A program made the position numbers and the translations under genes. The notes beneath the pieces are model-generated. The model was not told the DNA's origin and did no database searches. It saw only the letters and a list, made by a program, of their open reading frames with translations. A DNA stretch of 64,000 nt from Bolinopsis microptera. Its lineage: Eukaryota > Ctenophora > Tentaculata > Lobata > Bolinopsidae. Every line of letters starts with the position of its first letter. The stretch's first letter is position 1. This document shows, piece after piece, positions 42,676 to 55,689 of the stretch. The stretch is taken from assembly GCF_026151205.1 (NCBI RefSeq), contig NC_087079.1:15819445-15883444 (forward strand), read 5' to 3'.

Positions 42676-45020
42676 TAGCATGGATAAATATAATTAAACA
42701 CGTACCCCATCATACTAAAACAGTAAAACACGTACCCCATCATACTAAAACAGTAAAACACGTACCCCATCATGGTCTTGGTTTGGTTTGGAGGCCCGGG
42801 TAAAGAGGGACTTGAATGGAAACTTAGCCACGACGAGAGACTTGTTGTTAGTCCAGCAGGAGTTTATTTTTGAGACACTATGAGAAATGCAGTGGGGTTC
42901 AAGAAGACGATGTCAGCAGATAATTAATTTAGCTAATTTAGGTAATTACTACTAATTAATTAATATAATTCAAGTAATTACTGCTGACAGAAAGTGGCCC
43001 GTGCTCTCCTAATGTCATTAGGAGAACATTGGTAACTAGGATAGTAGCAAACTGTGACAAATTAGTTGACAAAATAGAAAAGGAGCGAGTAAAGTTACAT
43101 ATTATTACAGTAGAGAGAAAGGACCCGTCACAGTGCAAACTAATCACGAAAATTCTAAACACGAGATAATTGGAGGGAGACAGTATAATCTTTAATTATC
43201 GAAACGTTATTACACCACGTTATCAACAATCATCCAGATTATAAATACGATCATTGGAAGTTTCCGGGGACGTTTCACAAGCGAACTCAGTACAAACAAG
43301 GATTAGTGTACAATAAAAAGAAGCAAGATAATGTTGTAAAGTGCAGGGAAAATAACACTATATATCACTGTATATATAACTATACATATGCTTTAACGCA
43401 TCTTGAAACCACAAATGTGCAGTGAAGTGTGCCTGCTAGGTTATATCGTCAGAACAGAAGTGTACTGCAACTGGTCACGTGGTACTGTCACGTGACCCAG
43501 CTTTGTAACACCACTAGAGACACGCTACCATGATCACTGTGATGGTGTTAGGACGGATACGTTGGGGGTTGTTATCCTAGGTTTCTGCAGACTAGTGCTG
43601 CAGGCATGTGCATACTGATACTATCACACCATCCAGCTGCAAGGCATTATACAACTCAATAGTTTTGTGGTATCAACACTTCAAACAATGGGGGTATCGC
43701 TGTTTTTGGGTGTTTATTCTCAAGAAGATTCTTGGTCAGTCTCGCTTTTGTGATATAAATGCTAAACTGTAGGATGACCATTAATCACTCCACTCAACTA
43801 TCACGTTACGTATACTTTAACACACTCGCAAAGTGTACATTAGTACATCTCGCCATTGGCCATAATATAATTAACCGAACATTTGCATTTTTTGGAAAAA
43901 AAATACGAATTTGTCGATATCACCCCCCCCCCCCCCCCCCCCCCCCCCCCTCTATTTCTCTTCTCTCATTGAGACACTTGTGCACACATCTCACCTACTC
44001 ACAACTCCAGGATAGTTTAGCAATGTCTATATCAACCTTGTAAACCTTGTAAACCTATCAATACTGATACCTGAATCAGCAGAAGGTATGGATGAAACGC
44101 TTATACAGTTGTCTACTGCATTACTCTCATAGATGTTCACTAAACATTCGCTTATAATCTCTCGACAGGTGATAATTTTATTGATTATTAAATCTAATAT
44201 GTTGCGAGTGGTAGCGTAAAATATTTATAGGCTGATAAAGCTCGAGCTGCTGATTTAACCTACAAACACGATACAATGCTAACTACAAAGTAAATATAGA
44301 ATGAAGAATCATCAAGACCCTCTAAAAGCTACATTTTAGAAATTATTAACCATTATTGGCGCCCCTGAACCGTACAGCTCAAGAGCATCAAAGAAACCAG
44401 TGTAGTAATTGTGAGCGTTATTCCATCCCAGAGCCAACATGACTTCACGTGTTAGATTTAAGTCTCATTTTAATCAGAACTACAGTAGAACCCAAATTTA
44501 CTGCACATAGTTCGACTCAACCGTTGCCTTGCTGCGTTAATAATAATATTATATGTAATTACCGCTTATAAAATAGTCTATACTGCAGACGTTCAGTTGG
44601 TAAACAGAATTAAAGGACTAACAAGGCACAATTAGGTTGTTTGCACCGAAATAAGGTCCCGAGCCTAATGCTGACAATTAGTCGGGTGCCGCGCACGAGG
44701 TCGGTTAACTTAGTGATGGCTGTATGGACTCTCTGTTATACAGCTGTGGTAAAACAAGCCCTAGTATCAAGCTTCGTAGTCCTTGATTGGGCGTTATTTT
44801 AACAGATCAAATATATATTGAGGTTGTGAAACTTATTTGTTAGTTGATTAAATTTAATGAAGAGAAATTTTAGAACTGCTGGTGAAAGAGATAATAAATT
44901 GGAATGAAAAACATCGTAATATTTTCAAACTGCCATTCGGACAATTGATAATTAAAGTAAGATAGCATTTGTATATTTTGTAATAAGTACTCAAAGTAGT
45001 CATGGTAACAGCTCACTCAC

Positions 45021-45125
45021 GGGGCATCCTAGACTTTTCCTGAGCCATTTGGGAATGAGATCTAGGAGTTCATCCTTGTAGTAGGTGTCCAAGTGTTGAA
45101 GAAATGCTTTTATCAGGATCGACAT
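45021..45125 (-). CDS. Calmodulin-like gene, right arm: alternative first exon (MSILIK)
   Basis: Counterpart of 20434-20538; three synonymous differences, GTGAGT donor in phase 0. The competing frame has a stop here, which excludes it. Confidence 0.7.
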
Positions 45126-46504
45126 CTCCAAACTACCAGACTACTTAAGTTAAGTTATGGTCCACTGTTTTATGTTACCAGTTTCTACCGTTCCCAATAT
45201 TACCTAACCACGTTTAAATCAAATACTGCCTTATTGAGTTATTCAATCTGCTTCGTATCCTTTACGTCCTAACCATAGTCATGACCAGCCTCAAACCTCA
45301 TCTTACCCGTAACTAAGCTTAATTCAAGTCTCAAACATCGGTAACACGACATCTGTCCGACAGCGACATCTGTCCGATAGCACTATTTTCTTGTGTTTGA
45401 AGTGATATCTCCAGATATATGCCTCGGGACCACTGTAAACCACAGAATTGGAGATATTTTTTGTGTTTAAGGTGATATCTCAAATTTGGCACATAGAAAC
45501 TCGCTCAAACTTACACAGATTATCCGTCCTATAACCACCATACTTTATGGAAAGTTTCAAGAAAATCGTACGGTAGGATTCGACATAAACTATTGTCCGA
45601 ATAACCTATTTTCTGAGTCGGACAAATGTCGCTGTCGGACAGATGTCGCCCAATCCAAACAGCTAATTTAAAACGACGAGTGGCAAAATATTGACGATTA
45701 AAAGTTCATTCCGGTTCCCCACAACTCACAAGTAAGGTCAAGTTATAACGTACTTACAAGTAAGGTCAACTTACAAGTAAGGTCAAGTTATAGCGTACTT
45801 AACAAAACGACGGCACGAGGCACAACATCAGAAGAGGGATGTGGCACAAACCACAAAAAAGAGATTCTTGAACGGAGGCACGGGTCACAAATCAAGAACA
45901 TCAGAAGAAACATCTGCTAAAACGGAGGCATGAAACACAAACCAAGAACACCAAAAGAGACACGACCCAAGAACATCATAACTATAAGAGACAGCTGAAT
46001 AGGCACGGACTTCATCCGCTGTTTACGCTGTGCTGACGTTATGGACAGTTAACGCAATAATTAATACTATGGATAACCATAAAATAAGGTTATCTAATAG
46101 ATTAGGTTAGCTGGTTAGGCCAGACAGCAGTTTAAAAGCATGAGTTTAGAATTAGAGGAAGCTGCAGAACAAAGTTTAATATATAGTGCAACGGGAACGT
46201 ATTTCAGGGAGATCCAAGGTGGGCTGGAGAAAAGATATATTGTAGTAAAGCTAGCAGGCAGCTCTTCAAATTTCCTCTAAGGAAATACGAGGCTCTGATT
46301 GGTGTATATTACTAATAGTAAGTCCGCAGAGTTTTTATTGACCCTTCCGTCCCGGCCCCCAGAGCGAGCTTCTTATAACTAGACAAATTAGTCCCAATTA
46401 GGGAACTGTTACCCAATTAATTTCCTCAGCATCGGCATCAGTAAACTAACACTGAATTATGAAAACATTTCTTCCGAGAGTACAGAACCGATAGATGGGG
46501 TACA

Positions 46505-47120
46505 GCATCAGAAAACGGAGTGTTAAACCAGGGAAAGGAGTGTTGAACCAGGAGACGGATTGCTGAACCAGGAGACGGAGTGTTGAACCAGGAGACGGAT
46601 TGCTGAACCAGGAGACGGAGTGTTGAACTAGGAGACGGAGTGTTGAACCAGGGAAAGGAGTGTTGAACCAGGAGACGGATTGCTGAACCAGGAGACGGAG
46701 TGTTGAACTAGGAGACGGAATGTTGAACGAGGAGACGGAGTGCAGGACCAGGAGACGGAGTGTTGAACGAGGAGATGGAGTGTTGAACCAGAAGATCGAG
46801 TGTGGAACCAGGAGACGGAGTGTTGAACCAGGGAAAGGAGTGTTGAACCAGGAGATGAAGTGTTGAGCCAGGGAAAGGAGTGTTGAACCAGGATATGGAG
46901 TGCTGAACCAGGAGACGAAATGTTGAACTAGGAGACGGAGTGTTGAACCAGGGAAAGGAGTGTTGAACCAGGAGACGGAGTGTTGAACCAGGAGACGGAG
47001 TGCAGGACCAGGAGTCGAAGTGCAGGACCAGGAGACGGAGTGTTGAACGAGGAGATGGAGTGTTGAACCAGAAGATCGAGTGTGGAACCAGAAGATGAAC
47101 TGCGGAACCAGGAGACTGAT
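46505..47120. repeat. 20-bp minisatellite, right arm
   Basis: About 30 copies of the inverted unit CAGGAGACGGAGTGTTGAAC; less than half the size of the left-arm array. Confidence 0.9.
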
Positions 47121-47207
47121 CAAGGAGGGGAACTGTTGCAGACGTAGATCAGGCGTATGAGTGAGTGATTCTGGTAACTACCACTCATTACTGCAATTTA
47201 GACTCCC

Positions 47208-47438
47208 TTAATTCCGGACCGACCATGTCGACAAAGCATTGGCTACAGCTGCACTCAGCCCAACTAGACCTCTTGTGAGCGTATATTGTAATGCGTATAT
47301 TGTGAGAGTATTCAAGATTGGATTATGAAACACAGCACAACAATATCCTGTAGACGTATATAGACTTTTAAGAGTACTACACACTCGCACTGGAATTATA
47401 GTCAATAAATTGGTCTTAAATACCATGCTGGTTATCAT
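47208..47438 (-). other. Conserved 76-codon open frame, right arm
   Basis: Counterpart of 15831-16061 with two nonsynonymous differences; status unknown. Confidence 0.25.
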
Positions 47439-47983
47439 TAGGAAGATTAAACGATTAACTGCGTATTAATGATTGTTTAAACTTACTTGTAAGCAAGATT
47501 TATTGGACTCTCTTTTAAATTTGTTTCCCATCATATTTTATTATCCATGCTATTTATAATCAATACTAATGGTAATATAAATGATACCTTATGACGTAAG
47601 TTATAAGTGATATATTATTACTGTATGTTAGGTTGAGTCTACTTTTCGAAGACAATTTGCAAATTATGTATGTGCGTACGCGATATCTAAGAAAAGGTTA
47701 TCATATCATCACCATTTTTCAGATATTCGAGATAAACGGTCAAACATTTGTGCCATGTTCATCATCCACGGCAAATAGGTGAAAAATAAAATAAATCGCA
47801 AATATATTTGTTGCTAAATATATTACTTGGATAAACGCCAAAAAACGAAACCTCCGTTTTGAAATTTGGGATAATATGTTAGTAAAGTAACATAAAGTTT
47901 AAATAGTAAGATATAAGGATAATTCAAATGTGTTGTTGTAAAACGTTTTAAATTAAAAATTCTTACAAATTAAAAATACAAAC

Positions 47984-48025
47984 CTTATCGCGTCGGAGAA
48001 ATACACCCCTTGCAAACACAGGCAT
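47984..48025 (-). CDS. Calmodulin-like gene, right arm: alternative first exon (MPVFAR)
   Basis: Identical to 15250-15291; ends at a GTTTGT donor in phase 0. Confidence 0.45.
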
Positions 48026-48384
48026 ACTTCAAGGGGATTTCAGAGTAACGTCCACCGAAATTCAAACTCAACTCAAGAAGATACCAGAATATAATCCAGG
48101 AGATACCAGAGCACAGTCCACTGTCCAGGAGATATGAGAAAACGAGCTCAACAAGACCAAGCGATGGAAGCAGCAAATTAGAGCAATGAAGAGTCGGTGT
48201 AAATACTAGGTTATATACTAGGTTATATAGTCTGTTTAATGTTTATCAGGTCTATAGAATACAAGTTAGTGCTGATATGGGTTAATTTTAGTCGGTTTTT
48301 ATAGACTAAACCTAATAAATGCCTGATTCTACGTCACCTGCAGTAATCCTCAATACTAGGTCGCACGATGCTCTTCCAAACTAA

Positions 48385-48926
48385 GAGTCATGGTTTGTGC
48401 ACGTGAATCATGGTTTGTGCACGTGAATCAAGGTTCGTGCACGTGAGTCTTGGTTTGTGCACGTGAGTCATGGTTTGTGCACGTGAGTCTTGGTTTGTGC
48501 ACGTGAATCATGGTTTTTGCACGTGAGTCATGGTTTGTGCACGTGAGTCATGCTTCGTGCACCTAACTCATGGTTTGTGCACGTGAGTCATGGTTTGTGC
48601 ACGTGAGTCTTGGTTTGTGTACGTGAATCATGGTTTGTGCACGTGAGTCATGGTTTGTGCACGTGAATCAAGGTTTGTGCACGTGAGTCTTGGTTTGTGC
48701 ACGTGAGTCATGGTTTGTGCACGTGAGTCATGCTTCGTGCACGTGAATCATGGTTTGTGCACGTAAGTCATGGTTTGTGCACGTGAGTCATGGTTTTTGC
48801 ACGTGAATCATGGTTTGTGCACGTGAATCATGGTTTTTGCACGTGAATCATGGTTTGTGCACGTGAGTTATGCTTCGTGCACGTGAATCATGGTTTGTGC
48901 ACGTGAGTCATGGTTTGTGCACGTGA
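48385..48926. repeat. 20-bp E-box minisatellite, right arm
   Basis: About 27 units of GTGCACGTGAATCATGGTTT type. More variable than the left array, with most units keeping CACGTG. Confidence 0.9.
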
Positions 48927-49380
48927 AAGATCGCTGAACTAATGGAAAAGATCGTTGAACTAATGGAATTTTGATTTAATATGTTTGATAAACTCGTTTT
49001 ACTATTAAACAGATGTAAAGTGCGAACAAACCGTTCTACTGGACATAACAATCATATCCATAACACGCTAAATGTTATTCATGGTCTTATACGCAGTAAA
49101 AACATCAGAGCAAAGGTTAGAAACTGATAATAGAACTAGTCGTTTCGCACGTAACTACAGCACGGATAGCTTCATAACTAATTAATTAGTATTCATTATA
49201 TTTTATAGGTCCTGTTCCGGGCTCAATTAATAGCGTAACCACAAACTCGACTTTTTTAACGCGTAGTTAAAATAAATATTTATAAAAAGCACGATACATT
49301 TAGAAGCAGGGAGACATATTTTGAGCATGCCACACATACATATAGATGATTAGATCAATAATTACTCCGTGAGAACTCAC

Positions 49381-49446
49381 CAGAATATTAACCAGGTCCG
49401 TTAATGATGAAATGTTGAACAAGTCCCAAAACCCAAAAGTAGACAT
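49381..49446 (-). CDS. Calmodulin-like gene, right arm: alternative first exon (MSTFGF)
   Basis: Counterpart of 13904-13969 with one synonymous change. A partial second copy of its 5' edge lies at about 49840-49890, after a local duplication. Confidence 0.6.
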
Positions 49447-50549
49447 CCTGACAACTATACCAGCAGTCCGGTCAGTAAGTTTGTAAAATTACATAAGTGT
49501 AATAAACAAGAATTGCGCCGGTTAGCGGACGCTAAATTTTCATCAACCGTAAAGTAGGGATCATTGCCATGCCTTTTAAAATTTAAAATTACAATTAACG
49601 ATCGTTTCATGTTGTTCAAAATATCAAATAATGGTTCTTTATTCATCATTCTTGGGGCGCTACGGAGCACAAAATCAAAAATGGAGGGGTCGCCATTGTC
49701 AATTATTCAAATTTAAAAAGTTAAATGACATTTATGATCCATTTATGATCCATTTCGTATAACAAATCAATCACTCGACAATCATGTTCAACATAATATT
49801 AGCATCACAATTTGTTCAAAAGTATAATATATAAGTAGACATCCTGACAACTATACCAGCAGTCTGGTCAGTAAGTTTGTAAAATTACATAAGTGTAATA
49901 AAAAATTATATTAATGTAATTATCTAATTTAAATTATATAATTGGTTACGAGGCAATAATATTCGGACACTAGCCTGAAGAACCGAACGAGTAACAACAC
50001 CCATCAAAAGACTGGAATCAAAGTTCTCGAAAGTTGGGGACCGGACAAAGGCAGACAAAACTAAATATGTAATTTTGCGACGGATTGGACCTGACAGTGC
50101 TTGTGGTGGCAAGTAGCAACAAACATTGTCACCATCCAATCAGCAGTCTTCCTGAAACACACCAACCAATCAGAGATCTGCTGTAAGATGACGTCATCAA
50201 ATACTGCCCAAGTAGTATAGGTGTTAATACAATTACCACAAAAATACTCTCCTCTCACGTGACACAAACAAACCAATCAGAGAGCTGTTCCTAATCAATG
50301 ATGGTTTTCACCAATAGTTCACGGACCACCACTAATAGCAGCAGTTGCGGTTCAAGGTATGAAATTCAAAAATATAACCTTCAAAGAAGAGTTACATGTG
50401 TCATGTTTACAAAGTGAGATCGCTGTGCTAAAGGTGGGGTAGCAGGTAAGAGAAACAAAGTTGGGCATTCAGTAGTCAGTAGGTGGAACAAACACTGAAA
50501 TACAAGGAGTTCGCCTTAAATGGATTAGAATGAGAAAGTATAACAAATG

Positions 50550-50597
50550 TGACGTCATGATCAATCGTGTGACGTCACATCACTTGATATGACGTCA
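50550..50597. promoter_or_regulatory. CRE (TGACGTCA) triplet, 20-bp spacing, right arm
   Basis: Three perfect TGACGTCA sites at 50550, 50570 and 50590, followed by CACGTG at about 50600. Same arrangement as at 12766-12813. Confidence 0.55.
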
Positions 50598-52575
50598 CAC
50601 CACGTGGCATCATGTCACATGACCAATATGTGTACGGTGCATCAAGAAAATGACGAACTTCTCGGAGTAGGCAGAATATCAATTTATTAGGCGAGTGTAC
50701 TATGACAAGTTGTCAACGGCAGGTAATATCAGGCAGTATTATAGCTACTATCTGCTACCTACTACTATCCGTAATCAGGTTACTTATACTGTATTCTTAT
50801 CAAGGCAAGATTACGGAGTAACACACAGCAATTAAGGAAGATATCGAGAGTTGGAACGTAGTAGAGCACTTCCACCAGCCCGAAGAACCTGGCACGTGAT
50901 TGGACAGGAAGATGATTGGACGTAGTAATTGTGTGCACATACAGCTCAATAGTACGGCTGAGCGTATGAAAATTAAAACCTGCACAACTTATTAGAATAT
51001 TGAGCTCTTGCATTCTTCATCACGTAGATTGTGTGTGTGGGACTAGTTCGACAGAACAGCAGCGAGCTACAAACACTATGAAGGCTAAACAAAGTGAGCT
51101 ATAAACTCTATCAACTCTATCAACTCTATGAAACACTATTATATAATATTATATATAAACACAGCTATTATATATAAACACAGCGAGCTATAAAACTAAC
51201 GGGCTAACACCAGTTGTAACACGCAAGATCAGTACAAACCATACTACAATCTTGTAGAGTTAAGAGTACGTGCTATATTACCTTGGTGAACAATTTAGCG
51301 TACAAAGTTACAAGTACAACAAGTAAGAAAGTAAGAAATATCTTATATCACGTAACTCAACTGCAGTCTTTGCACCTGGTAGATTGGAAATGAAAAGTCA
51401 GGAAGTCGAGTGGAGGTGAAGCTGTAAAGCTTTTAGGATATTAAATACGAATACGTAGTGCGCATACGTAGTTAACGACCAACTGAAAATGTGTCACTAG
51501 GAGTTATCAGCCCCAAACTACAATCACAGTCACTGACCGATCACAGATCTGTAAAGTAATCACGTGATACCAACTAGCCAATCAGAGAGCTGTATTGTAG
51601 TCACATGACAGGTGTACGACCGACAAAGTGTGTTACAAAGTACATCCCCGGACCTAGACACACACTGATACAGTACTGTAGTACTCACGTCACCGGTACA
51701 AGACACTACTAACACTTTCAAGTAACACTCTCTTGCAGTTCCAATACTCTCATTAGTACTGGAACTTAGACTATATTTTCATTTTGATATAGTCAGTGTT
51801 CTGCAGTTACTGACTATATCAATATGAACACAACTGTAGCTGTAGTTATGAGTTAGGGTGTCTGAACTAATTTAGCCCAAAGTATCTGCACTAACAGCTA
51901 TGGACCAAATGGAAGCTCACAAATCAAGGAGAATTGTTGTCCTGATTACAAAAATTACCGCAACAAGTCCAGAGGTGAGACTTGGGATGACATGTTTGTG
52001 AGAAGTCTTAAAGGAAATTAACCTTTAATAACTTAACAGGGGTTACCTAATAGGACAACTCACATCTTAAATCTAATGAACGTTAAGTTGGATTAATTAC
52101 AAGTTCATGGCAATAGTATTTATATTGCATGTGGGAAATAGTGTTTATGAAGGAGTAGTAGCGACAAATGAGCGAGCTCCGTGCAGTCGAATGATGGGAA
52201 ATGCTGAACGGTTTGCAAAATCACAGCTTCCTTTGATACTGTTCATATTGGATAATGGATATTCTTGACAAATTCCCCGAGGAGGGGATTGCGTTTTCGT
52301 CATTTTCGCCATTAAATTTAAATGTTCGGAACACAAATTCCTAAATTATTTTACCACCTGCAAATGATCTCTGTACGCCATTTTAGCCATTGCCGGGGAG
52401 CTAACAACTACAAGGTATGCAGCAACGTGCACATATCAAAACTTTAATCAAAGATTGATCTGCCGGCATGGAGCCTGCAATTTCATGTCAATAAGTTGAT
52501 AACAATGATGAGTATGAAAATGAACGCAACGTTACATCGAGCGTATAAAATGATGAAAACAATGCAGAGACTTAC

Positions 52576-55080
52576 CGGTCTTGTGTAGGAACTGGGAGCT
52601 GAAAATAAGAAAGTTAGTTGACAACCACGTGACACAAACTAACCAATCAGAGAGCTGCATTTGATCAGTCTCCTAACAGAAACTCACCTCTCAGAGGGAT
52701 GCTGTCTCAGGTCGTAAAAAAGTTAGGTAGTATATTCACTGGGAGACTTTGGGGCCGAAAACTGATCCGGCCCCCAAAGAGGAGTCAGATCACGTCACCA
52801 ATTAGTGACGTATAATTAGTGATGTGATCCATCTGTAGAATTTAATTGGCCCAGAAATAGGCTAGATACTGGGTAGAGTTCACATGTCAATTCTGTACAA
52901 CATAGCTGTTCATTAAGAAGTAAACATGATCTGACTGCTCGACTCGTAGATCACATAAGGGACGGGAGCTCTTGCTAAAGGGGGGTTCTCGTATCAAGGG
53001 ATGTGAGACGTACGTGTCAAAGGCTTGCAAGGGGAGTGAGCCGATCTAGTGTTCTAGGTATAAATATTGGGTGATAGAAGGTAGTAGTATCGCATTTAAT
53101 TCTATCAACAGTCATGCCTACCTTCTCCAAGTTCCTCAACGGTTTCAGAGGATGTAAACAGGTGCTTGATTCTGACGGATATATCTACAGCCGCAAGAAA
53201 AATGATGACACCGTCCTCTCCTCTGCTTGGCGTTGCCAGAAGAACAAATCCCTTAAATGTCCTGCCAAGTGCTATCTCGCTCTCACAGACAACAATCTTT
53301 CCCTTGGAAGTAAACCACACAACCACGATTCAGATCTGGCTACCCCACAGAGACTCGAACTCCTTCTCTTGAATTCGTTCTTCCTCCCAGCTGCACATCT
53401 ACGAGAAGAGACGAACCATTTATCCTCTTTGATGGGAAGACTGACCGAGATGTGAGAATCATAGCCTTCGCCACCAACAGGAACCTTCACACCCTCGCAG
53501 AATACAACAATTGGATTGCTGACGGGACATTTTATGTCGCTCCGAAGATATTTCCCCAAATTTGTAGCTTCTGTGTGCAGAGTTGTCATATGAACTTTAC
53601 CCCAGATCTAGCCCATTTCTAGGTCAATTATATTCAATCCATGGATCACATCACTAATTATACGCCACAAGCTTCAAGCTTGCATGTTAATTACTTGATG
53701 ACGTATATGGTGGATCATATCACTTCGGCCCCAAAGTCTGGCAGCCAGTATATTATAAGGTTGCGAAAATTTCTGGAACTCTAATCGGAACCTGATATAG
53801 CTCGAAGAAAGATAGATATTGTCTATCTGGATATTTCAATAGTGTTCTAGACACTGTTTTGTCAGTAAGATAAGAAGACAGCTGCTGAGTTAGTCCAATA
53901 GCAAGAGAGTATCAGAATGAAGCATCAACTATAGCAGACACCTGATGTGCTCTTATGGAATAGCAGTTACTGAAACTAGTTTCAGCCTGCTTCAGTTTCA
54001 AAACTAGTTTCAGCCTGCTTCAGTTTCAACAGTTTCAACACTAGTTTCAAAAGTTTCACACTCATCGGCTACTAACTAAATTTACTGAATATTATCATCA
54101 GCCCTCCTTATCACTACAGATCTGCATGTGTCTTATCTAAAGAGTAAGATTAAGACTAAAAGGGTTTACTTACGGGAGTTGTAAGAGTCACTGTTGTGAG
54201 CGGTAGAGAGCTTCCGACCCAAACTGCTCTGAAATAAGAAATATTTAAACTTAGTGTTCTTCCCAAACTACTCGGAAATTAAGAGATTTCTAATCCTAGC
54301 TACTGCAGTGAAATTGTGGCCGTGGGAACCTCCGTTTAAGTGATCCGTTCTCATTGTGTTGAGGTCAGGACAAACGTTGCACAAGAAACTCTAACTAACA
54401 AATCATCATAAATACAGAGATAGATCATACAGCTATTTTCTTAAAATATCATGTTGTAGAATAAAGAGTCCATTAACTGGACCACTTGGTTCAACAACTC
54501 TAAATTCTACATTCTAAATTCTACAGTCTACATTTTATAACAAATTATCACGAACTAAAACCTAGACAGTGAAATAAGAGTAGAACCAACAAAAAGCTGG
54601 ATAATTATGTGTATAATTATGGATAATTATGCGTATAACTATAAAACTATTCACCAGGTTGCCCTTGATGTTATCGAGGGTATAGCTGGGAGGTGCCACG
54701 TTCTTAGCCAGGGTAAAGTCTGGCACTGACCTCCTTGAGCTCATCTCTGAGAAACCGTCCTCTGAAGTTGCAGATAATGTTAACCACCATTGGTGGTGGT
54801 GAGAAAATAAACAAGTCATAAAATCTAATACCAACCTAAATTCGGGAATGCTGTTTGCCGCCTCGAACCACTAAATATTAACATCTTCAATTAACTAAAT
54901 CATGAGACAACGGGTCCTTCTCCTCGTACAACAACATGAATCCCGCCTCCTGGGACCCAAAGTTCTCGTATCTGAATCATAGGACTTAAAGTTAAAGTTA
55001 CCTGAGCCGTAAGACTCCGAGTCACTGCTATGTTCAGACTGGTTAACCTTTTTCCTTGTGTGACTCTGCTCTGCTCCCAT
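52576..55080 (-). CDS. Calmodulin-like gene, right arm: myristoylation-type N-terminal module
   Basis: Exons 55080-55002, 54761-54655, 54228-54174 and 52598-52576 (23-nt microexon). Same phases as the left arm, with three synonymous changes. MGAEQS start with Gly2 and Ser6. Confidence 0.7.
52737..53747 (+). mobile_element. MULE-like transposon with FLYWCH remnant, right arm only
   Basis: Ends CACTGGGAGACTTTGGGGCC and an inverted relative closing GGCCCCAAAGTCTGGCAGCC, flanked by AGTATATT (52729-52736, 53748-53755). It encodes a broken FLYWCH zinc finger and the start of a MULE-type transposase. It lies within a few bases of the site where the left arm has the TA element at 7383. Confidence 0.8.
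53114..53590 (+). pseudogene. FLYWCH zinc-finger / MULE transposase fragment
   Basis: Starts MPTFSKFLNGFRGCKQVLDS. DGYIYSRKK, AWRCQKN, LKCPAKCYL and PHNHD give the spacing of a FLYWCH finger (Cys, Cys, His-x-His). After a frameshift near 53400 the other frame continues with NLHTLAEYNNWIADGTFYVA, resembling the region leading into MULE transposase catalytic domains. It is truncated soon after. Confidence 0.75.
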
Positions 55081-55689
55081 CACCTTTATCACCTGATCTT
55101 ATCAGATATACTCTTACTACCAAGCTCTTATCACCAAGTTCTTATCACCAATTTCACAGTTATTAAGACTTCTAGATCAGCTTAATTTTATCTCTTATCA
55201 GTTCTTTAGTTTAAACAGCTGCTGAGAAGAATTTTGGATGATTTTTGATACACTTAAAGGAGAAAATGCTATTCAATAACCAAAATTAGACGTTCAAGTC
55301 TATACCAAAGTCTCTACCGAATCAATAAAAATCCGAATCAACTAATGATCAACTTGAACTATAACACACATTACGCCGGCACGAACAGGGATTATATTTC
55401 AATATAATGATAATAATTTCGAGTGCGAAGCACGAAGGATTATTATGAAAATAACGCGGACGTGCTTTACTCGCCTTTAGCACGAGGGGTTATTTTGATA
55501 TAACCTTGAGCGTGCTGGTGTTTTGTTTTATAAACACCTCCGGGGTGTTGCTAAGTGCTAAGTGCTAGGGCTAATTCGTTTTAATATTTACCTTTCATTC
55601 TAATATGAGACCAGTAATATTAAATAGAATTGGGACCTATATTATAGTTATACTACTAGATAAATAAAACTAAGGACCGAAGGACGTAT

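Larger units (their letters stand above)
37815..55689 (-). repeat. Right arm of large inverted duplication
   Basis: Reverse-complement counterpart of 5350-31215. It has its own private insertions: a 155-bp hAT-type MITE at 41070 and a FLYWCH-encoding MULE-like element at 52737. Its outer boundary abuts a TTACGTAA-rich transposon at 55690, and its inner boundary lies about 430 bp upstream of the MACPF start codon. Confidence 0.9.

Noticed and set aside
53105-53589. Minus-strand open frames across the FLYWCH region
   Set aside because: Shadows of the plus-strand FLYWCH coding sequence.
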